DNA of 64,000 nt, taken from positions 31,678 through 95,677 of the forward strand of contig JAEEJY010000005.1 in the NCBI GenBank assembly GCA_016282155.1, given 5' to 3'. The position numbers and the translations under genes were made by a program. Positions 18,604 to 29,981 of the stretch are shown here, piece by piece (the stretch's first letter is position 1; every line of letters starts with the position of its first letter). The notes under the pieces were generated by a model that saw only the letters and a program-made list of their open reading frames with translations, did no database searches and was not told where the DNA came from. This DNA comes from Caryophanales bacterium (GTDB taxonomy: Bacteria > Bacillota_I > Bacilli_A > RF39 > UBA660).

Positions 18604-18985
18604 ATTCACCATATACTTCAACCGGATTAGTACAAGACACTTCATATTCTATAATTTTACGACTATTTTTTGTTGCTTTAATTTGAATATTTTCATTATC
18701 ACAATCCGTTGGATTAGAAATATCACTAGGAAGATAATCTCCCAAAATTAAGTCATTTAAAGTAAAAGTATATTCTCCCCCTACTTCTTTAAGTTCATCA
18801 ATATCATCTAAATTAGTTTCTATATATGTAGAAGAAGCATTAGTAACATTCGTTACAAATGTTTTTTCTTCTTTTATTTGGGCATCTTTTATGCTTTTAG
18901 TTAAACTTGTAAATGATACTACCGCTATTACAGATAAAATTATAACTACTGCCATTAATTCAACTAATGTAAATCCTTTTTTCAT
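18602..18985 (-). CDS. Minimal pilin-like protein, 127 aa
   Basis: 127 residues from the chosen start. Prepilin signal MKKGFTLVELMAVVIILS with Glu5 after the cleavage Gly, N-terminal helix, then a small head (YTFTLNDLILGDYLPSDI) with two Cys that could form the usual C-terminal pilin disulfide. It looks like the same core as the larger pilin-like proteins of this window, without a passenger domain, so it could be the main filament subunit or a pseudopilin. Start at 18985 supported by SD AGGTGAG and by a promoter placed just upstream; a longer frame to 19054 would run back through the terminator into parC. Confidence 0.85.
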   Translation of the reverse strand: MKKGFTLVELMAVVIILSVIAVVSFTSLTKSIKDAQIKEEKTFVTNVTNASSTYIETNLDDIDELKEVGGEYTFTLNDLILGDYLPSDISNPTDCDNENIQIKATKNSRKIIEYEVSCTNPVEVYGE

Positions 18986-19001
18986 ATTCTCACCTATATT
19001 C

Positions 19002-19012
19002 ATTATAGCATA
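19002..19012 (-). promoter_or_regulatory. Extended -10 promoter of the minimal pilin gene
   Basis: Minus-strand TATGCTATAAT, 17 bases before ATG; its upstream edge is the T-run of the parC terminator. Confidence 0.65.
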
Positions 19013-19039
19013 AAAAAAGAATGTATAAAACATTCTTTT
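19013..19039 (-). terminator. Terminator of parE-parC
   Basis: 10-bp stem AAAAGAATGT/ACATTCTTTT followed by a T-run that touches the next promoter. Confidence 0.8.
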
Positions 19040-21560
19040 AAAATTTGAAATCATCTAAGAAATCGTCAATAGTTAAAATCTTTTCATCAACTTTTTTAAG
19101 ATCAATATCTTCTTTAACTACTTCTTCTTCCTTAACTACTTGAATAGAATCTGATTCTCTAGAAGATAATTCTTCTTTCAAGTATGCTTCATTTACTTTA
19201 CCTTTAGTAAATTGTGTACCTGTTGAATATCTATCTGTGATAGGAAGTTCCGTAAGTTTAATAGTTTCAAAGTCATTACCTATTTTAACTAATACACTAC
19301 TTTTATTTGAAACAATAAATGTATTAATGATACTATATGGGTTTGTCTTTACATCACGTACCATAAGTACACCTTTTTTAGCACGACTTATTTTTTCAAA
19401 CTCAGATAACTTAATACGTTTACCTGTTCCCTTATCAGTAATAACAGTTAAGTATTCTGCTGTTCCATCAAAAATAGTTGCTGTTACAACAAAGTCGTTC
19501 TTAAGAGCAATTGCTTTAACACCACTTGCTCTTAATCCTACAGGACTTACTTCGTTAACATCATATCTTAATCCATAACCATTGTTTGTTGTGATAAATA
19601 TTTCTGTTCCACAAGAATCAGTAACACTTACAACTTCATCATTATCTTTAAGCTTCATACAGTTAATAGGTTTACTATAACGTTGAACCTTAAATTCATC
19701 TAACTTAGTACGTTTAACCATACCATTTTTCGTAAATGTTGTAATATATTTATCTTCATTAAAATCATAAACAGGTATTGAAGAAATAATTTTTTCTTCT
19801 TCTTGAATTTTAATAACGTTACTTATATGTTTACCAAGCTCTTTCCATTTAAGTTCTGGAAGTTCATAAACTGGTACATATAAATAATTACCTAAATTAG
19901 TAAATAGAAGTAATGTATCTAACGTATTCATTTCATACATTCCAATTATGCAACTACCCTCTTTAATAAGAGTATCTTCATCTTTATTATAACTACGAAG
20001 AGATACTCTTTTTACATATCCTTCATTAGTTACAACAACAATACAATCTTCTTTACTAATCATATCAGTTGTATCAATCTTTATCTCAGTTATTTCATCT
20101 TGAATAACAGTTTTACGTTCAGTAGCATATTCTTTCTTAACAGCACGTAATTCATCTTTCATAACTGATTTTAATACTTCTTCATCATCAAGAATTTTTC
20201 TTAATCTTTCAATTTCACGAGCTAAAGCATCTTTTTCTTCTTCTAAAGCAACCACATCAGTATTTGTTAAACGATATAATTGTAATACAACAATTGCTTC
20301 AGCTTGTTCTTCTGTAAAACCAAATTCTTTACATAAATTAGTCTTAGCATCACTCTTATTTTTAGATGCACGAATTATCTTAATTACTTCATCTAAAATT
20401 GATAATGCTTTAATAAGACCTTCAACAATATGCATTCTTTTTTCAGCTGTTGCTAGTTCAAAGTTTGTTCTATTTAAAATGCATTCTTTGTTATGTGCGA
20501 TATAAGCGTCTAAGATAGGAATAATTCCTAAAGTCATTGGTCTTCTATTAACTATAGAAACCATATTATAATTATAGCTTATTTGTAGTTCAGTATTCTT
20601 AAGTAAGTAATTTACTACTAAATCACGACTTGCTCCTGATTTTAAATCAATTGCAATACGAAGACCAGTACGGTCTGATTCATCTCTTACTTCACTAATA
20701 CCATCTATTTTTTTATCAATTCTAATTTCATCTATTTTTTTAACTAATAATGCTTTATTAACTTCAAAAGGAATTTCTGTAATAATAATTTGCTCTTTTG
20801 ATTTTTCTTTAACAAATTCATATTTACTTCTTACTATTACTTTTCCTCTACCAGTTGTAAAAGCATCAATAATACCACTTTTACCTTCGACGATACCACC
20901 TGTAGGAAAATCTGGTCCCTTAACTATTTCTAGAATTGTATCTAAACGACAATTAGGGCTATCAATTCTTTTAATAGTTGCATCAATTATTTCCCCTAAA
21001 TTATGTGGTGGAATATTAGTAGCATAACCAGCACTAATACCACTTGATCCATTTACAAGTAAATTAGGAAATCTAGCAGGTAAAACTGTAGGTTCTAATT
21101 CGGTATCATCAAAATTAGGAGCCCATTTAATTGTATCTTTATCAATGTCTCTTAATAGTTCATTAGATATTTTTGATAGACGAGCCTCTGTATAACGCAT
21201 TGCGGCTGCACCATCACCATCCATTGAACCATTATTACCTTGCATATCTACATAACAAGTATTTTGTTTCCACCATTGTGACATACGTACCATCGCATCA
21301 TAGATTGAACTATCACCATGAGGATGGTAATTACCCATTATGTATCCAACTGTTTTAGCACTCTTACGATATGGTTTATCGTAAGTATTATGATCCTTAT
21401 ACATTCCATATAATATTCTTCTTTGTACAGGTTTTAATCCATCACGAACATCAGGTATAGCACGATCTTGAATAATAGATTTAGCATATCTACCAAATCT
21501 ATCACCCATTATTTCTTCTAGGGCATAATCGTGAATTCTTTTTAATACGTCATCTTGCAT
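19038..21560 (-). CDS. parC: DNA topoisomerase IV subunit A
   Basis: 840 residues. Strand-cutting subunit of topoisomerase IV, which unlinks sister chromosomes. Seen: IPDVRDGLKPVQRRILYGM, the quinolone-resistance region HPHGDSSIYDAMVRM, the catalytic Tyr in AAMRYTEARL, GSSGISAGYATNIPPHN, a coiled coil near residues 430-470 and a C-terminal beta-pinwheel (GIMVRxx-like blades). A charged tail follows (KEEEVVKEDIDLKKVDE). Named ParC rather than GyrA because it follows parE by 8 bases. Ser is present at the main quinolone position, with Asp at the next acidic position. Confidence 0.93.
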   Translation of the reverse strand: MQDDVLKRIHDYALEEIMGDRFGRYAKSIIQDRAIPDVRDGLKPVQRRILYGMYKDHNTYDKPYRKSAKTVGYIMGNYHPHGDSSIYDAMVRMSQWWKQNTCYVDMQGNNGSMDGDGAAAMRYTEARLSKISNELLRDIDKDTIKWAPNFDDTELEPTVLPARFPNLLVNGSSGISAGYATNIPPHNLGEIIDATIKRIDSPNCRLDTILEIVKGPDFPTGGIVEGKSGIIDAFTTGRGKVIVRSKYEFVKEKSKEQIIITEIPFEVNKALLVKKIDEIRIDKKIDGISEVRDESDRTGLRIAIDLKSGASRDLVVNYLLKNTELQISYNYNMVSIVNRRPMTLGIIPILDAYIAHNKECILNRTNFELATAEKRMHIVEGLIKALSILDEVIKIIRASKNKSDAKTNLCKEFGFTEEQAEAIVVLQLYRLTNTDVVALEEEKDALAREIERLRKILDDEEVLKSVMKDELRAVKKEYATERKTVIQDEITEIKIDTTDMISKEDCIVVVTNEGYVKRVSLRSYNKDEDTLIKEGSCIIGMYEMNTLDTLLLFTNLGNYLYVPVYELPELKWKELGKHISNVIKIQEEEKIISSIPVYDFNEDKYITTFTKNGMVKRTKLDEFKVQRYSKPINCMKLKDNDEVVSVTDSCGTEIFITTNNGYGLRYDVNEVSPVGLRASGVKAIALKNDFVVTATIFDGTAEYLTVITDKGTGKRIKLSEFEKISRAKKGVLMVRDVKTNPYSIINTFIVSNKSSVLVKIGNDFETIKLTELPITDRYSTGTQFTKGKVNEAYLKEELSSRESDSIQVVKEEEVVKEDIDLKKVDEKILTIDDFLDDFKF

Positions 21561-21568
21561 GTTATCAC

Positions 21569-23473
21569 CTATATCTTATAATTGTCTTCTAGAGTAAATA
21601 CAACATTTTGATCAATCCACTCTTTACGAGGTTCAACCTTATCACCCATTAAAACACTAACTCTTTTTTCCGCAAGTGCTCCATCATTTATATTTACTCT
21701 TATTAAATTTCGTGTATCAGGATTCATAGTAGTCTCCCATAATTGATCAGCATTCATTTCACCAAGTCCTTTGTATCTTTGAACGCCTGGGCGACCACCC
21801 TTATTTTCTTTAATTTCATTTAATTCTTCATCTGTCCAAGCATATAAATGCTCTTTACCATAATCTATTTTATATAAAGGAGGTAATGCTATATAAAGCT
21901 TACCAGCTTCAATTAATGGTTTCATATAACGATAGAAGAAAGTAATTAATAAAATTTGAATATGTGCTCCATCGTCATCGGCATCGGTCATGATAATAAC
22001 CTTATCATAGTTAGAATCATTTACATCAAAATCTGAACCAACACCAGCTCCGATAGTATATATCATTGTATTAATTTCTTCATTCTTGAAGATATCTTCC
22101 ATACGAGTTTTTTCAGTATTTAATACCTTACCTCTTAAAGGAAGAATAGCTTGGAATTTTCTATCTCTTCCACCTTTAGCAGATCCACCCGCAGAATCTC
22201 CTTCGACTAAGAATAACTCATTCTTTTTAGGATTCTTTGTTTGGGCAGGAGCTAACTTACCAGATAAAGCTTGTTCTTTTTTATTTTTTGATTTACCAGC
22301 ACGAGCTTCATCACGCGCTTTTCTAGCAGCTTCCCTAACAGTTCTACTCTTTAACATTTTTTCAATTAAATCAGTAGCTACTGTTTTGTTTTCTTCTAAG
22401 TAATATTGTAATTTTTCATAAACAATATTTTCAACAACCGACTTAGCAACAGGAGTACCTAACTTACCTTTAGTTTGTCCTTCAAATTGAAGTAATTCTT
22501 CCGGTATTTGTAACGATATAATTGCTGTTAAGCCTTCTCTTGTATCTGAACCTTCTAAAGCTTTATCTTTATTTTTAATGTATCCGTTTGCTTTAGCGTA
22601 ATCATTAAATACACGAGTTATTGCTGTTTTAAAACCAACTTCATGGCTACCACCATCATTAGTTTTTACATTGTTAACAAATGAAACAATATTTTCTGAA
22701 TAACTATCAGTATATTGAAGAGCAACTTCAACATTAATACCATTCTTTGTTCCATCAACCATTACTACTTTATGAAGAGCTTTCTTATCATCATTGATAT
22801 ATTCAACAAATGCTCCTAAACCATTTTCGTAATGGAAACATTCACTTCTATTTTCGATTTCATCAATAACTTCGATTGTTAAATCCTTAAGTAAGAAAGC
22901 ACTTTCTTGCATTCTTTCAGTTATTGTTGAATAAGAGAATGTTGTGATTGGAAAGATTTTTGGATCTGGTTTAAATCTTACAGTTGTTCCAGTACGGCTA
23001 GTTTTTTCACCTTTCTTTAATGGAATAACTGTATTACCACCATTTTCAAATCTAATATAATGTTCGTATCCATCTTTTTTGATAGTTACTTCCATCCATT
23101 CAGATAGTGCATTAACTACTGAACCACCTACACCGTGAAGTCCACCAGATACTTTATATACACCTTCTTCAAATTTTCCTCCAGCATGTAATACTGTATA
23201 GATAACTTCTGGTGTACTCTTACCTGAAGCATGCATTCCAACTGGAACACCACGACCTTCATCACTAACAGATACCGAACCATCTTTATGCATTGTTATT
23301 TTAATTTTTTTACCAAAACCATTAATAGCCTCATCTATTGAATTGTCGACTATTTCCCATACTAAATGGTGTAATCCTCTTTTATCTGTTGACCCAATAT
23401 ACATACCAGGACGTTTTCTTACAGCTTCTAGTCCTTCTAGTATCTTAATTGAGCTCTCATCATATTTTGCCAT
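21569..23473 (-). CDS. parE: DNA topoisomerase IV subunit B
   Basis: 634 residues. ATPase subunit of topoisomerase IV. GHKL ATPase motifs: EIVDNSIDEA, SDEGRGVPVG, GLHGVGGSVVNALS; transducer Lys in QTKGKLGTP; TOPRIM motifs FLVEGDSAGGSAKGGRDR and IIMTDADDDGAHIQ; C-terminal RYKGLGEMNADQLW. Start chosen at 23473 (MAKYDESSIK) because GGTGA is correctly spaced for it and not for the GTG/ATG a few codons earlier. The first gene of parE-parC. Confidence 0.95.
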   Translation of the reverse strand: MAKYDESSIKILEGLEAVRKRPGMYIGSTDKRGLHHLVWEIVDNSIDEAINGFGKKIKITMHKDGSVSVSDEGRGVPVGMHASGKSTPEVIYTVLHAGGKFEEGVYKVSGGLHGVGGSVVNALSEWMEVTIKKDGYEHYIRFENGGNTVIPLKKGEKTSRTGTTVRFKPDPKIFPITTFSYSTITERMQESAFLLKDLTIEVIDEIENRSECFHYENGLGAFVEYINDDKKALHKVVMVDGTKNGINVEVALQYTDSYSENIVSFVNNVKTNDGGSHEVGFKTAITRVFNDYAKANGYIKNKDKALEGSDTREGLTAIISLQIPEELLQFEGQTKGKLGTPVAKSVVENIVYEKLQYYLEENKTVATDLIEKMLKSRTVREAARKARDEARAGKSKNKKEQALSGKLAPAQTKNPKKNELFLVEGDSAGGSAKGGRDRKFQAILPLRGKVLNTEKTRMEDIFKNEEINTMIYTIGAGVGSDFDVNDSNYDKVIIMTDADDDGAHIQILLITFFYRYMKPLIEAGKLYIALPPLYKIDYGKEHLYAWTDEELNEIKENKGGRPGVQRYKGLGEMNADQLWETTMNPDTRNLIRVNINDGALAEKRVSVLMGDKVEPRKEWIDQNVVFTLEDNYKI

Positions 23474-23489
23474 CTTAATCACCATCCTA

Positions 23490-23500
23490 ATTATAACATA
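23490..23500 (-). promoter_or_regulatory. Extended -10 promoter of parE-parC
   Basis: Minus-strand TATGTTATAAT, 16 bases before the chosen ATG. Confidence 0.65.
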
Positions 23501-23524
23501 ATATCCTTATAAAATAAAGGAAAA

Positions 23525-23552
23525 CAAAGAAAAAGAAGAACTAAATTCTTCT
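23525..23552 (-). terminator. Terminator of ftsK
   Basis: 7-bp stem AGAAGAA/TTCTTCT, then a T-rich run on the minus strand. Confidence 0.65.
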
Positions 23553-25782
23553 ATTCTTTATCATCATTTTCAATTTCAACTAAAAGTTTTCGAGGTTTAG
23601 AACCATTTGCTGGTCCTACTATTCCTCTTTCTTCTAATTTATCAATAATACATGCTGCTCTATTATAACCAATTCTAAATCTTCTCTGTAATGAAGAAGT
23701 AGATGCACCCTTTTTCTCAATAACAAATTCAACTGCTTGAGCATATAATGGATCTTCACCAGCATCATAATCTTGTCCTTCATTATCTCCCATTTTAAAT
23801 GAGGAAGAAGCATTCATTTCTTCAATATCCATAGTTAATGTATTATCATATTTAGCTTTTTGTTGATTAATTGTATAATTAATAACTTTAAACATTTCAC
23901 TTGATGTTGGATCAGAATCATCAACATAAGCACCTTGAATACGCATTGGTGTATTTTCTCCTTGAGGCAAGAATAACATATCTCCTTTACCAAGAAGTTT
24001 TTCTGCACCTATTTGATCAAGAATTGTTCTTGAATCTATTCCACTAGATACCGCAAATGATATACGTGATGGAATATTTGCTTTTACAACACCTGTAATT
24101 ACATCAGTACTTGGTCTTTGTGTTGCTACTATTAAATGCATACCAGCAGCTCTGGCCATTTGTGTAATACGCATAATTGAATCTTGTACTTCTTTAGCAG
24201 CTACCATCATAAGATCCGCTAACTCATCGATTACAATTACGATAAATGGCATCTTATGTAATTTTTCGCTATCAGGAAGTGTTGCATTTTTCTTTTCTAC
24301 ATAAGCATTATAACCTTCGATATTTTTTGTTCCTGTTTCTTCAAACATGTCATAACGTCTTTCCATTTCCGCAACCATTTTCTTAAGAGCAATGTTTGCT
24401 TTTCTAGCATCCGCTACAACAGGAGCAAGTAAATGTGGTACTCCGTTATATGGAGCAAGTTCTACTTTCTTAGGATCAATTAAAACTAATTTTACTTGAT
24501 CAGGTTTAGTACGCATTAATATTGAAGTTAAAATGCAGTTAATACATACTGACTTACCACTACCAGTTGAACCAGCAATAAGTAAGTGTGGTGTCTTATT
24601 AATCTTACAGAATTGTGGGTTACCCATAATATCTCTACCTAATACTACGGCAAGTGGTGAATCTTTCATGGTTTCTGGCATCTGAGCTAGAACTTCACGA
24701 ATTGTAACCATTGTTGTTTTACGATTAGGTATTTCAATACCTACAGTTGATTTACCAGGTATTGGAGCTTCAATTCTTACTTCTTTAGCCGCTAGTGCTA
24801 AAGCAATTTCTCTATTAATATTAAGAATTCTATTTAATTTAGTTCCACCTTTTACTTCAAGTTCATATTGCGTAACTGCAGGTCCTACATGCGCTGCAAC
24901 TACTTTAGCTTGAATATCAAAATTTGCTAAAACATTTTCAAGTTGTGGAACAATTTCTTTAATACTTGCTTCATTTTCTTTAGCACTACCTTTAGTTGGA
25001 CGATTAAGTAGTGTTAAAGGTGGTAAGCTGTAACTTGTGTTTTCTTCTACTATGTCTTCAACAATTTCTTCTTCATTTGAAGAAACAGTCTCAGCAACCT
25101 GTTTCTTAGGATGTGTAAGTTCATCGATACTTGAAACAATTACCTTGTCATCCTCTTCATATTCATCTTCTGCTTTAGATATTTCTATCTTATCTTTCTT
25201 GGATAATGTTTTATCTTTTAGGTAAGTTCCCTTTTCTTTAGCAAAGTTAACTATATCTTTAATAGTTAAACCTGTAAACATTGCAAATCCAAGAACAATA
25301 AATGTTATAGAAATTACCATAGTTCCTGTATTCTTACCATTGCCATCTAAAAAGTAAGTACTTAAACTACAGAAGATACTACCAATCATTCCTCCACCGT
25401 CAGGAATAACTGTTGTAGTTCCTTTATAATAATTTAATAAATCACTAAAATTATGTTTAATCATATCCATACCAACATAATTCTTATAAGTCAGATTTGT
25501 AAGTGTTAAAGCTGCTACAATCATGAATATTAAACCCATTGATTTAAAACTTAATATCTTAGGTCTTTCATTTTTAAATAGCATATATACACCAATAAAA
25601 GCATTTATAATCATTAATTCTAAATACCATTTACCAGCAAAGAACATTGCTACACATCTTAGAAAAAATCCAACTTTTCCAAAATTAAATATTCCTATCA
25701 CAGATAATAAAATGATAAATAAACCAAATAAATCTGCATTGCTTGTTTTTTCAACTTGTTTTTTCTTCTTTTTTCTTCCCAT
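23551..25782 (-). CDS. ftsK: FtsK/SpoIIIE DNA translocase
   Basis: 743 residues. Hexameric ATP-driven pump that moves chromosome ends through the closing septum. N-terminus has a Lys-rich leader (GRKKKKKQ) and four to five membrane segments; an acidic linker follows (residues about 200-260); then the motor with Walker A GSTGSGKSVCIN and Walker B IVIVIDELADLM; then the DNA-reading gamma winged helix (YNRAACIIDKLEERGIVGP). Start at 25782 has SD AGGTAA; the frame extends 14 codons further without an SD. Confidence 0.95.
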   Translation of the reverse strand: MGRKKKKKQVEKTSNADLFGLFIILLSVIGIFNFGKVGFFLRCVAMFFAGKWYLELMIINAFIGVYMLFKNERPKILSFKSMGLIFMIVAALTLTNLTYKNYVGMDMIKHNFSDLLNYYKGTTTVIPDGGGMIGSIFCSLSTYFLDGNGKNTGTMVISITFIVLGFAMFTGLTIKDIVNFAKEKGTYLKDKTLSKKDKIEISKAEDEYEEDDKVIVSSIDELTHPKKQVAETVSSNEEEIVEDIVEENTSYSLPPLTLLNRPTKGSAKENEASIKEIVPQLENVLANFDIQAKVVAAHVGPAVTQYELEVKGGTKLNRILNINREIALALAAKEVRIEAPIPGKSTVGIEIPNRKTTMVTIREVLAQMPETMKDSPLAVVLGRDIMGNPQFCKINKTPHLLIAGSTGSGKSVCINCILTSILMRTKPDQVKLVLIDPKKVELAPYNGVPHLLAPVVADARKANIALKKMVAEMERRYDMFEETGTKNIEGYNAYVEKKNATLPDSEKLHKMPFIVIVIDELADLMMVAAKEVQDSIMRITQMARAAGMHLIVATQRPSTDVITGVVKANIPSRISFAVSSGIDSRTILDQIGAEKLLGKGDMLFLPQGENTPMRIQGAYVDDSDPTSSEMFKVINYTINQQKAKYDNTLTMDIEEMNASSSFKMGDNEGQDYDAGEDPLYAQAVEFVIEKKGASTSSLQRRFRIGYNRAACIIDKLEERGIVGPANGSKPRKLLVEIENDDKE

Positions 25783-25806
25783 TATATTACCTACCCTTAC
25801 AAAACA

Positions 25807-25817
25807 ATTATAACATA
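25807..25817 (-). promoter_or_regulatory. Extended -10 promoter of ftsK
   Basis: Minus-strand TATGTTATAAT, about 24 bases before ATG. Confidence 0.6.
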
Positions 25818-25825
25818 TTACCAAA

Positions 25826-25853
25826 TTAAAAGAAACAAATTACTTTGTTTCTT
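25826..25853 (-). terminator. Terminator after the 25852-26898 gene
   Basis: 10-bp stem AAGAAACAAA/TTTGTTTCTT with a 4-base loop and a short T-run. Confidence 0.75.
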
Positions 25854-26897
25854 ATTTAATAATTGTAAATAAATAGATTAAGAATCCAACTCCGTAAGCT
25901 GTTACTATCATAGTTAATGTAACAAAACTTACAAAACCGTTATATGGAGTCATTACTAATTGTTTAACTTTATTAGTTTTTTCTAGTTGAGGTTCAGCAA
26001 CTACATTAACATTAAGTGCCTTTCTTCTTTCTTTTTCAGCTTCTAATCTTCTTAAGTATTCAGCTTTTAATTTTTCTCTTCTTGCTAGAAGTATCTCTAA
26101 ATCAGCATCACTTAATGTTGTTACATCTTCAATTTCATCGTCTTCTTTAACCTCATTATCAATAGGTTGCTCTACTCCTGTAGGATTATATGTTTCATTA
26201 TCTAGATGAACAATCTTTTCTGCATCACTCGTTGTTTCACCTATTTTGTTAATCTTCTTATCTCCTGTAGAAGTTTCGATAACATTATAATTTTCTCCAC
26301 TATTCTTATCAACATATATACCAGCTTCAGTATTATATATTAATTCTCTATCTTTTAAATTAGAAGTTATCATTTCATGTTCTTTTTTATCTTCTTGACT
26401 CATCACTGCAGTGTTTGCTGTTACTGTACTAGTTAAATCATATTCTTTTCTTTCATCTCTAATTGCACTTAATACTTGATCTTTATTATCTTCCGCATTC
26501 AAGCCTTGATAATCTAAACTTTCTTTTTGTTTTTCTTCTACCTGTTCAACAATAGTTTTATCTTCCCTAGTATCATCTATTAAATGAGTCTTATCTTCAC
26601 TATCTTCAAATTCTAAATATTCTGTTCCATCAACATTAATCTTTCTAATTCCATCAACATTGATATTAGTAACAGGATATTTTTTATGATATTCTTCCAT
26701 AAATGCATTATAGAAATTCTTATGTGCAGTATCTTCTTTATCATAAATTCCAAATTTATAAAAATCTTGTTTAATAACTTGATTAGAATCTACCATACGA
26801 ACTACATTATCTAAGAATTGTTTAAATTCTGCTTCATTAGCAAATTCACCTTTATTTATACGACCAATTATTTCTCTTGTATATCTATTATCTTCCA

Positions 26898-26898
<1 letters not shown>
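25852..26898 (-). CDS. Acidic protein with C-terminal membrane anchor, 348 aa
   Basis: I do not recognise this protein. The first 80 residues look helical and folded (YTREIIGRINKGEFANEAEFK), then a long Glu/Asp/Lys-rich, probably disordered stretch to about residue 260, a charged helix of coiled-coil type (DLEILLARREKLKAEYLRRLEAE), and one hydrophobic segment at the very end (FVSFVTLTMIVTAYGVGFLIYLF). No signal peptide, so the bulk should be cytoplasmic and tail-anchored. Its ATG overlaps the enolase stop by one base (TAATG), so it is translationally coupled to eno. Confidence 0.75.
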
Positions 26899-28206
<1,308 letters not shown>

Positions 28207-28225
28207 ACTAATTACGAGGTGTAGT

Positions 28226-28633
28226 ATGAAAGAATTGGTAACAGTTATTCTCGGTAAAGATGTAGAAAAGTTTGATGGCAAACGTATTGATTTGTCCTAC
28301 AGAAATTCCCATCGAGAGACTTTAATTAAAATAATAAAAAGATTAGAAGAGTTTGGTTTTAATATTAGCATAAATTACAATCTAACTGGTGATGAAATAG
28401 CCGATGATTTTGCTGCTTTAGGCAATGTAGTAATTCTTAATTTGAATAACCAAATATATTTTCTAAAACTACCTGAAACTTTAACAGAAAAACAAGCTAT
28501 AGAATTAAAGAAAATTGAACAAGAAATTAAAAATAGTAAAACTTACGAACAAACAGTTAATAAAGAAGGCAATATCGTTAATTCTAAAGAATTTAAATTA
28601 AATTATAATTATAAAAAAAATAACAATCAATAA
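28226..28633 (+). CDS. Hypothetical protein, 135 aa
   Basis: I do not recognise this protein. It is soluble, with no signal or membrane segment, and mixes helix and strand, with a charged C-terminal half (EIKNSKTYEQTVNKEG) and an Asn/Lys tail. It has a near-consensus promoter and SD GAGGTG, and it shares a bidirectional terminator with the convergent lipoprotein gene, so it is a real single-gene unit. Confidence 0.75.
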   Translation: MKELVTVILGKDVEKFDGKRIDLSYRNSHRETLIKIIKRLEEFGFNISINYNLTGDEIADDFAALGNVVILNLNNQIYFLKLPETLTEKQAIELKKIEQEIKNSKTYEQTVNKEGNIVNSKEFKLNYNYKKNNNQ

Positions 28634-28647
28634 ATTGTTATTTTTTT
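28614..28647. terminator. Bidirectional terminator between 28226-28633 and the lipoprotein gene
   Basis: Perfect 14-bp stem AAAAAAATAACAAT/ATTGTTATTTTTTT with a 6-base loop; both stop codons fall inside it. Confidence 0.9.
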
Positions 28648-29039
28648 ATTTCATATCTAATTTCAACAGCTTCTGATAAATCAGTATTTATTGAAGCTTT
28701 AATTGTTTTAGAACCTTTTTTAGGTATTACATCACCTACATAGCCAGGCATTGTTACTATTACATTACCATCTTTACCAATTACTATAATTTCATATTCT
28801 TCTAACTTATAATCTGCATCTGTATTATTAACAGCTTCAGCTACATAATATGATATTCCATCTTCAATAACTAAAGAAACTCCTTTGATAGTGATACCAT
28901 CAACATCTTGTTCTTTAACTACTTCTTCATTAGTGTTTACATTAATATTTGGTTCTTTTTTTTCTTCTTTTTTCTTGCATCCTGTAAAAAGAACTAAAAC
29001 AGTTAGCATTACTATACCTAATTTCATCATTTTTTTCAT
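28638..29039 (-). CDS. Lipoprotein with FxLYD-like beta domain
   Basis: 133 residues. Signal sequence with lipobox LFTGC, then a Lys/Glu spacer (KKKEEKKEPN) and a single beta-sandwich-like domain with AEAVNNTDADYKLEEYEIIVIGKDG, the pattern of FxLYD-type domains. Last gene of the surface cluster running from 36330, 12 bases behind the last paralogue and without a terminator between. Probably displayed on the outer face of the membrane; exact role unknown. Confidence 0.8.
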   Translation of the reverse strand: MKKMMKLGIVMLTVLVLFTGCKKKEEKKEPNINVNTNEEVVKEQDVDGITIKGVSLVIEDGISYYVAEAVNNTDADYKLEEYEIIVIGKDGNVIVTMPGYVGDVIPKKGSKTIKASINTDLSEAVEIRYEIKK

Positions 29040-29051
29040 TTTATCTACCTC

Positions 29052-29972
29052 CTAATCTAAAATGAATGGGTAATCTAATGTTCCAGCACTAGGAACATAA
29101 TTAATATTTGCTTTTAATACCAATATTGGGCGAAGATGGGCAGTCACAGAAGACTCAGTGTACTTCCCGTGAATAAAATAATAAAGAAATCCAGTATCCG
29201 CATGGATGCTATTAGCATTTACCCTTGCTATAAAATCCCACATTTCAAGTGAAGTATCAACATTATTGTAATACCTTGATGCCCAATAATAATCATAAAT
29301 GCTATTAACTGTACCATACACATTTTTAATCAAATTAAAATCGGTGTTATTTGACCATTGATCACCTGCGCCAAAAGGTTCTTCTTCTATTTGATAGCGA
29401 TTACTATCAGTAGTATAATTCCATGGTTTAGTAGTTTGAACTAATTTTGTATCATCAGTAATATACTCAGTCTGATTAGTGTATCCTGCACATCTTGATC
29501 CTATAGTATATTTACTATTCTCATATTTACTGGCTAATACATTTAAATACCCTACTAAATTCATGTATCCAGTCTTACCATAAAATTGTATTTCTTCTTC
29601 CGCAGGAGTATCTGCAATCATCTCTACCACACCATTATTAACCTTTATAACACGCCATAATTTTAACTTACTTGGATTAATTTTTTTACCATAATAATAT
29701 CCAGTCATAGTTCTACTCGTTGTAAAACTCGTAACTGTCGGCGTCATTTGAATATAATCTCCAACTTGTGGAGTGTTATGTAATAAGAAGCATTTATATC
29801 CTGATGGGCAATCACTATTATTAGCAAATAAAGTATCCAAAGCAGATTGCACGCTTGTTCCATTTGATAACACAATAGAATCCGAAGAATATAACGATGA
29901 TGCAATCGCAGTACTCATCAAAATAATGCTTACAAGCAAAAAAACAAAAAAATTATTACTTAGTTTCCGCAT
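29052..29972 (-). CDS. Surface-cluster paralogue, type A (copy 2)
   Basis: 306 residues. N-terminal membrane segment or uncleaved signal (FFVFLLVSIILMSTAIASS), then SVQSALDTLF, a Cys pair CPSGYKC, VGDYIQMTPT, WRVIKVN, the best conserved core GYLNVLASKYENSKYT, and a C-terminal LRPILVLKA...PFILD, a form of the LRPxxxLK ending found in many Firmicutes secreted proteins (DUF6273-like). One of four tandem paralogues in the order B-A-B-A. Unlike its sisters it lacks the TGESCHPEN loop. Role unknown; secreted or membrane-held surface protein. Confidence 0.8.
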   Translation of the reverse strand: MRKLSNNFFVFLLVSIILMSTAIASSLYSSDSIVLSNGTSVQSALDTLFANNSDCPSGYKCFLLHNTPQVGDYIQMTPTVTSFTTSRTMTGYYYGKKINPSKLKLWRVIKVNNGVVEMIADTPAEEEIQFYGKTGYMNLVGYLNVLASKYENSKYTIGSRCAGYTNQTEYITDDTKLVQTTKPWNYTTDSNRYQIEEEPFGAGDQWSNNTDFNLIKNVYGTVNSIYDYYWASRYYNNVDTSLEMWDFIARVNANSIHADTGFLYYFIHGKYTESSVTAHLRPILVLKANINYVPSAGTLDYPFILD

Positions 29973-29981
29973 TTTATCCTC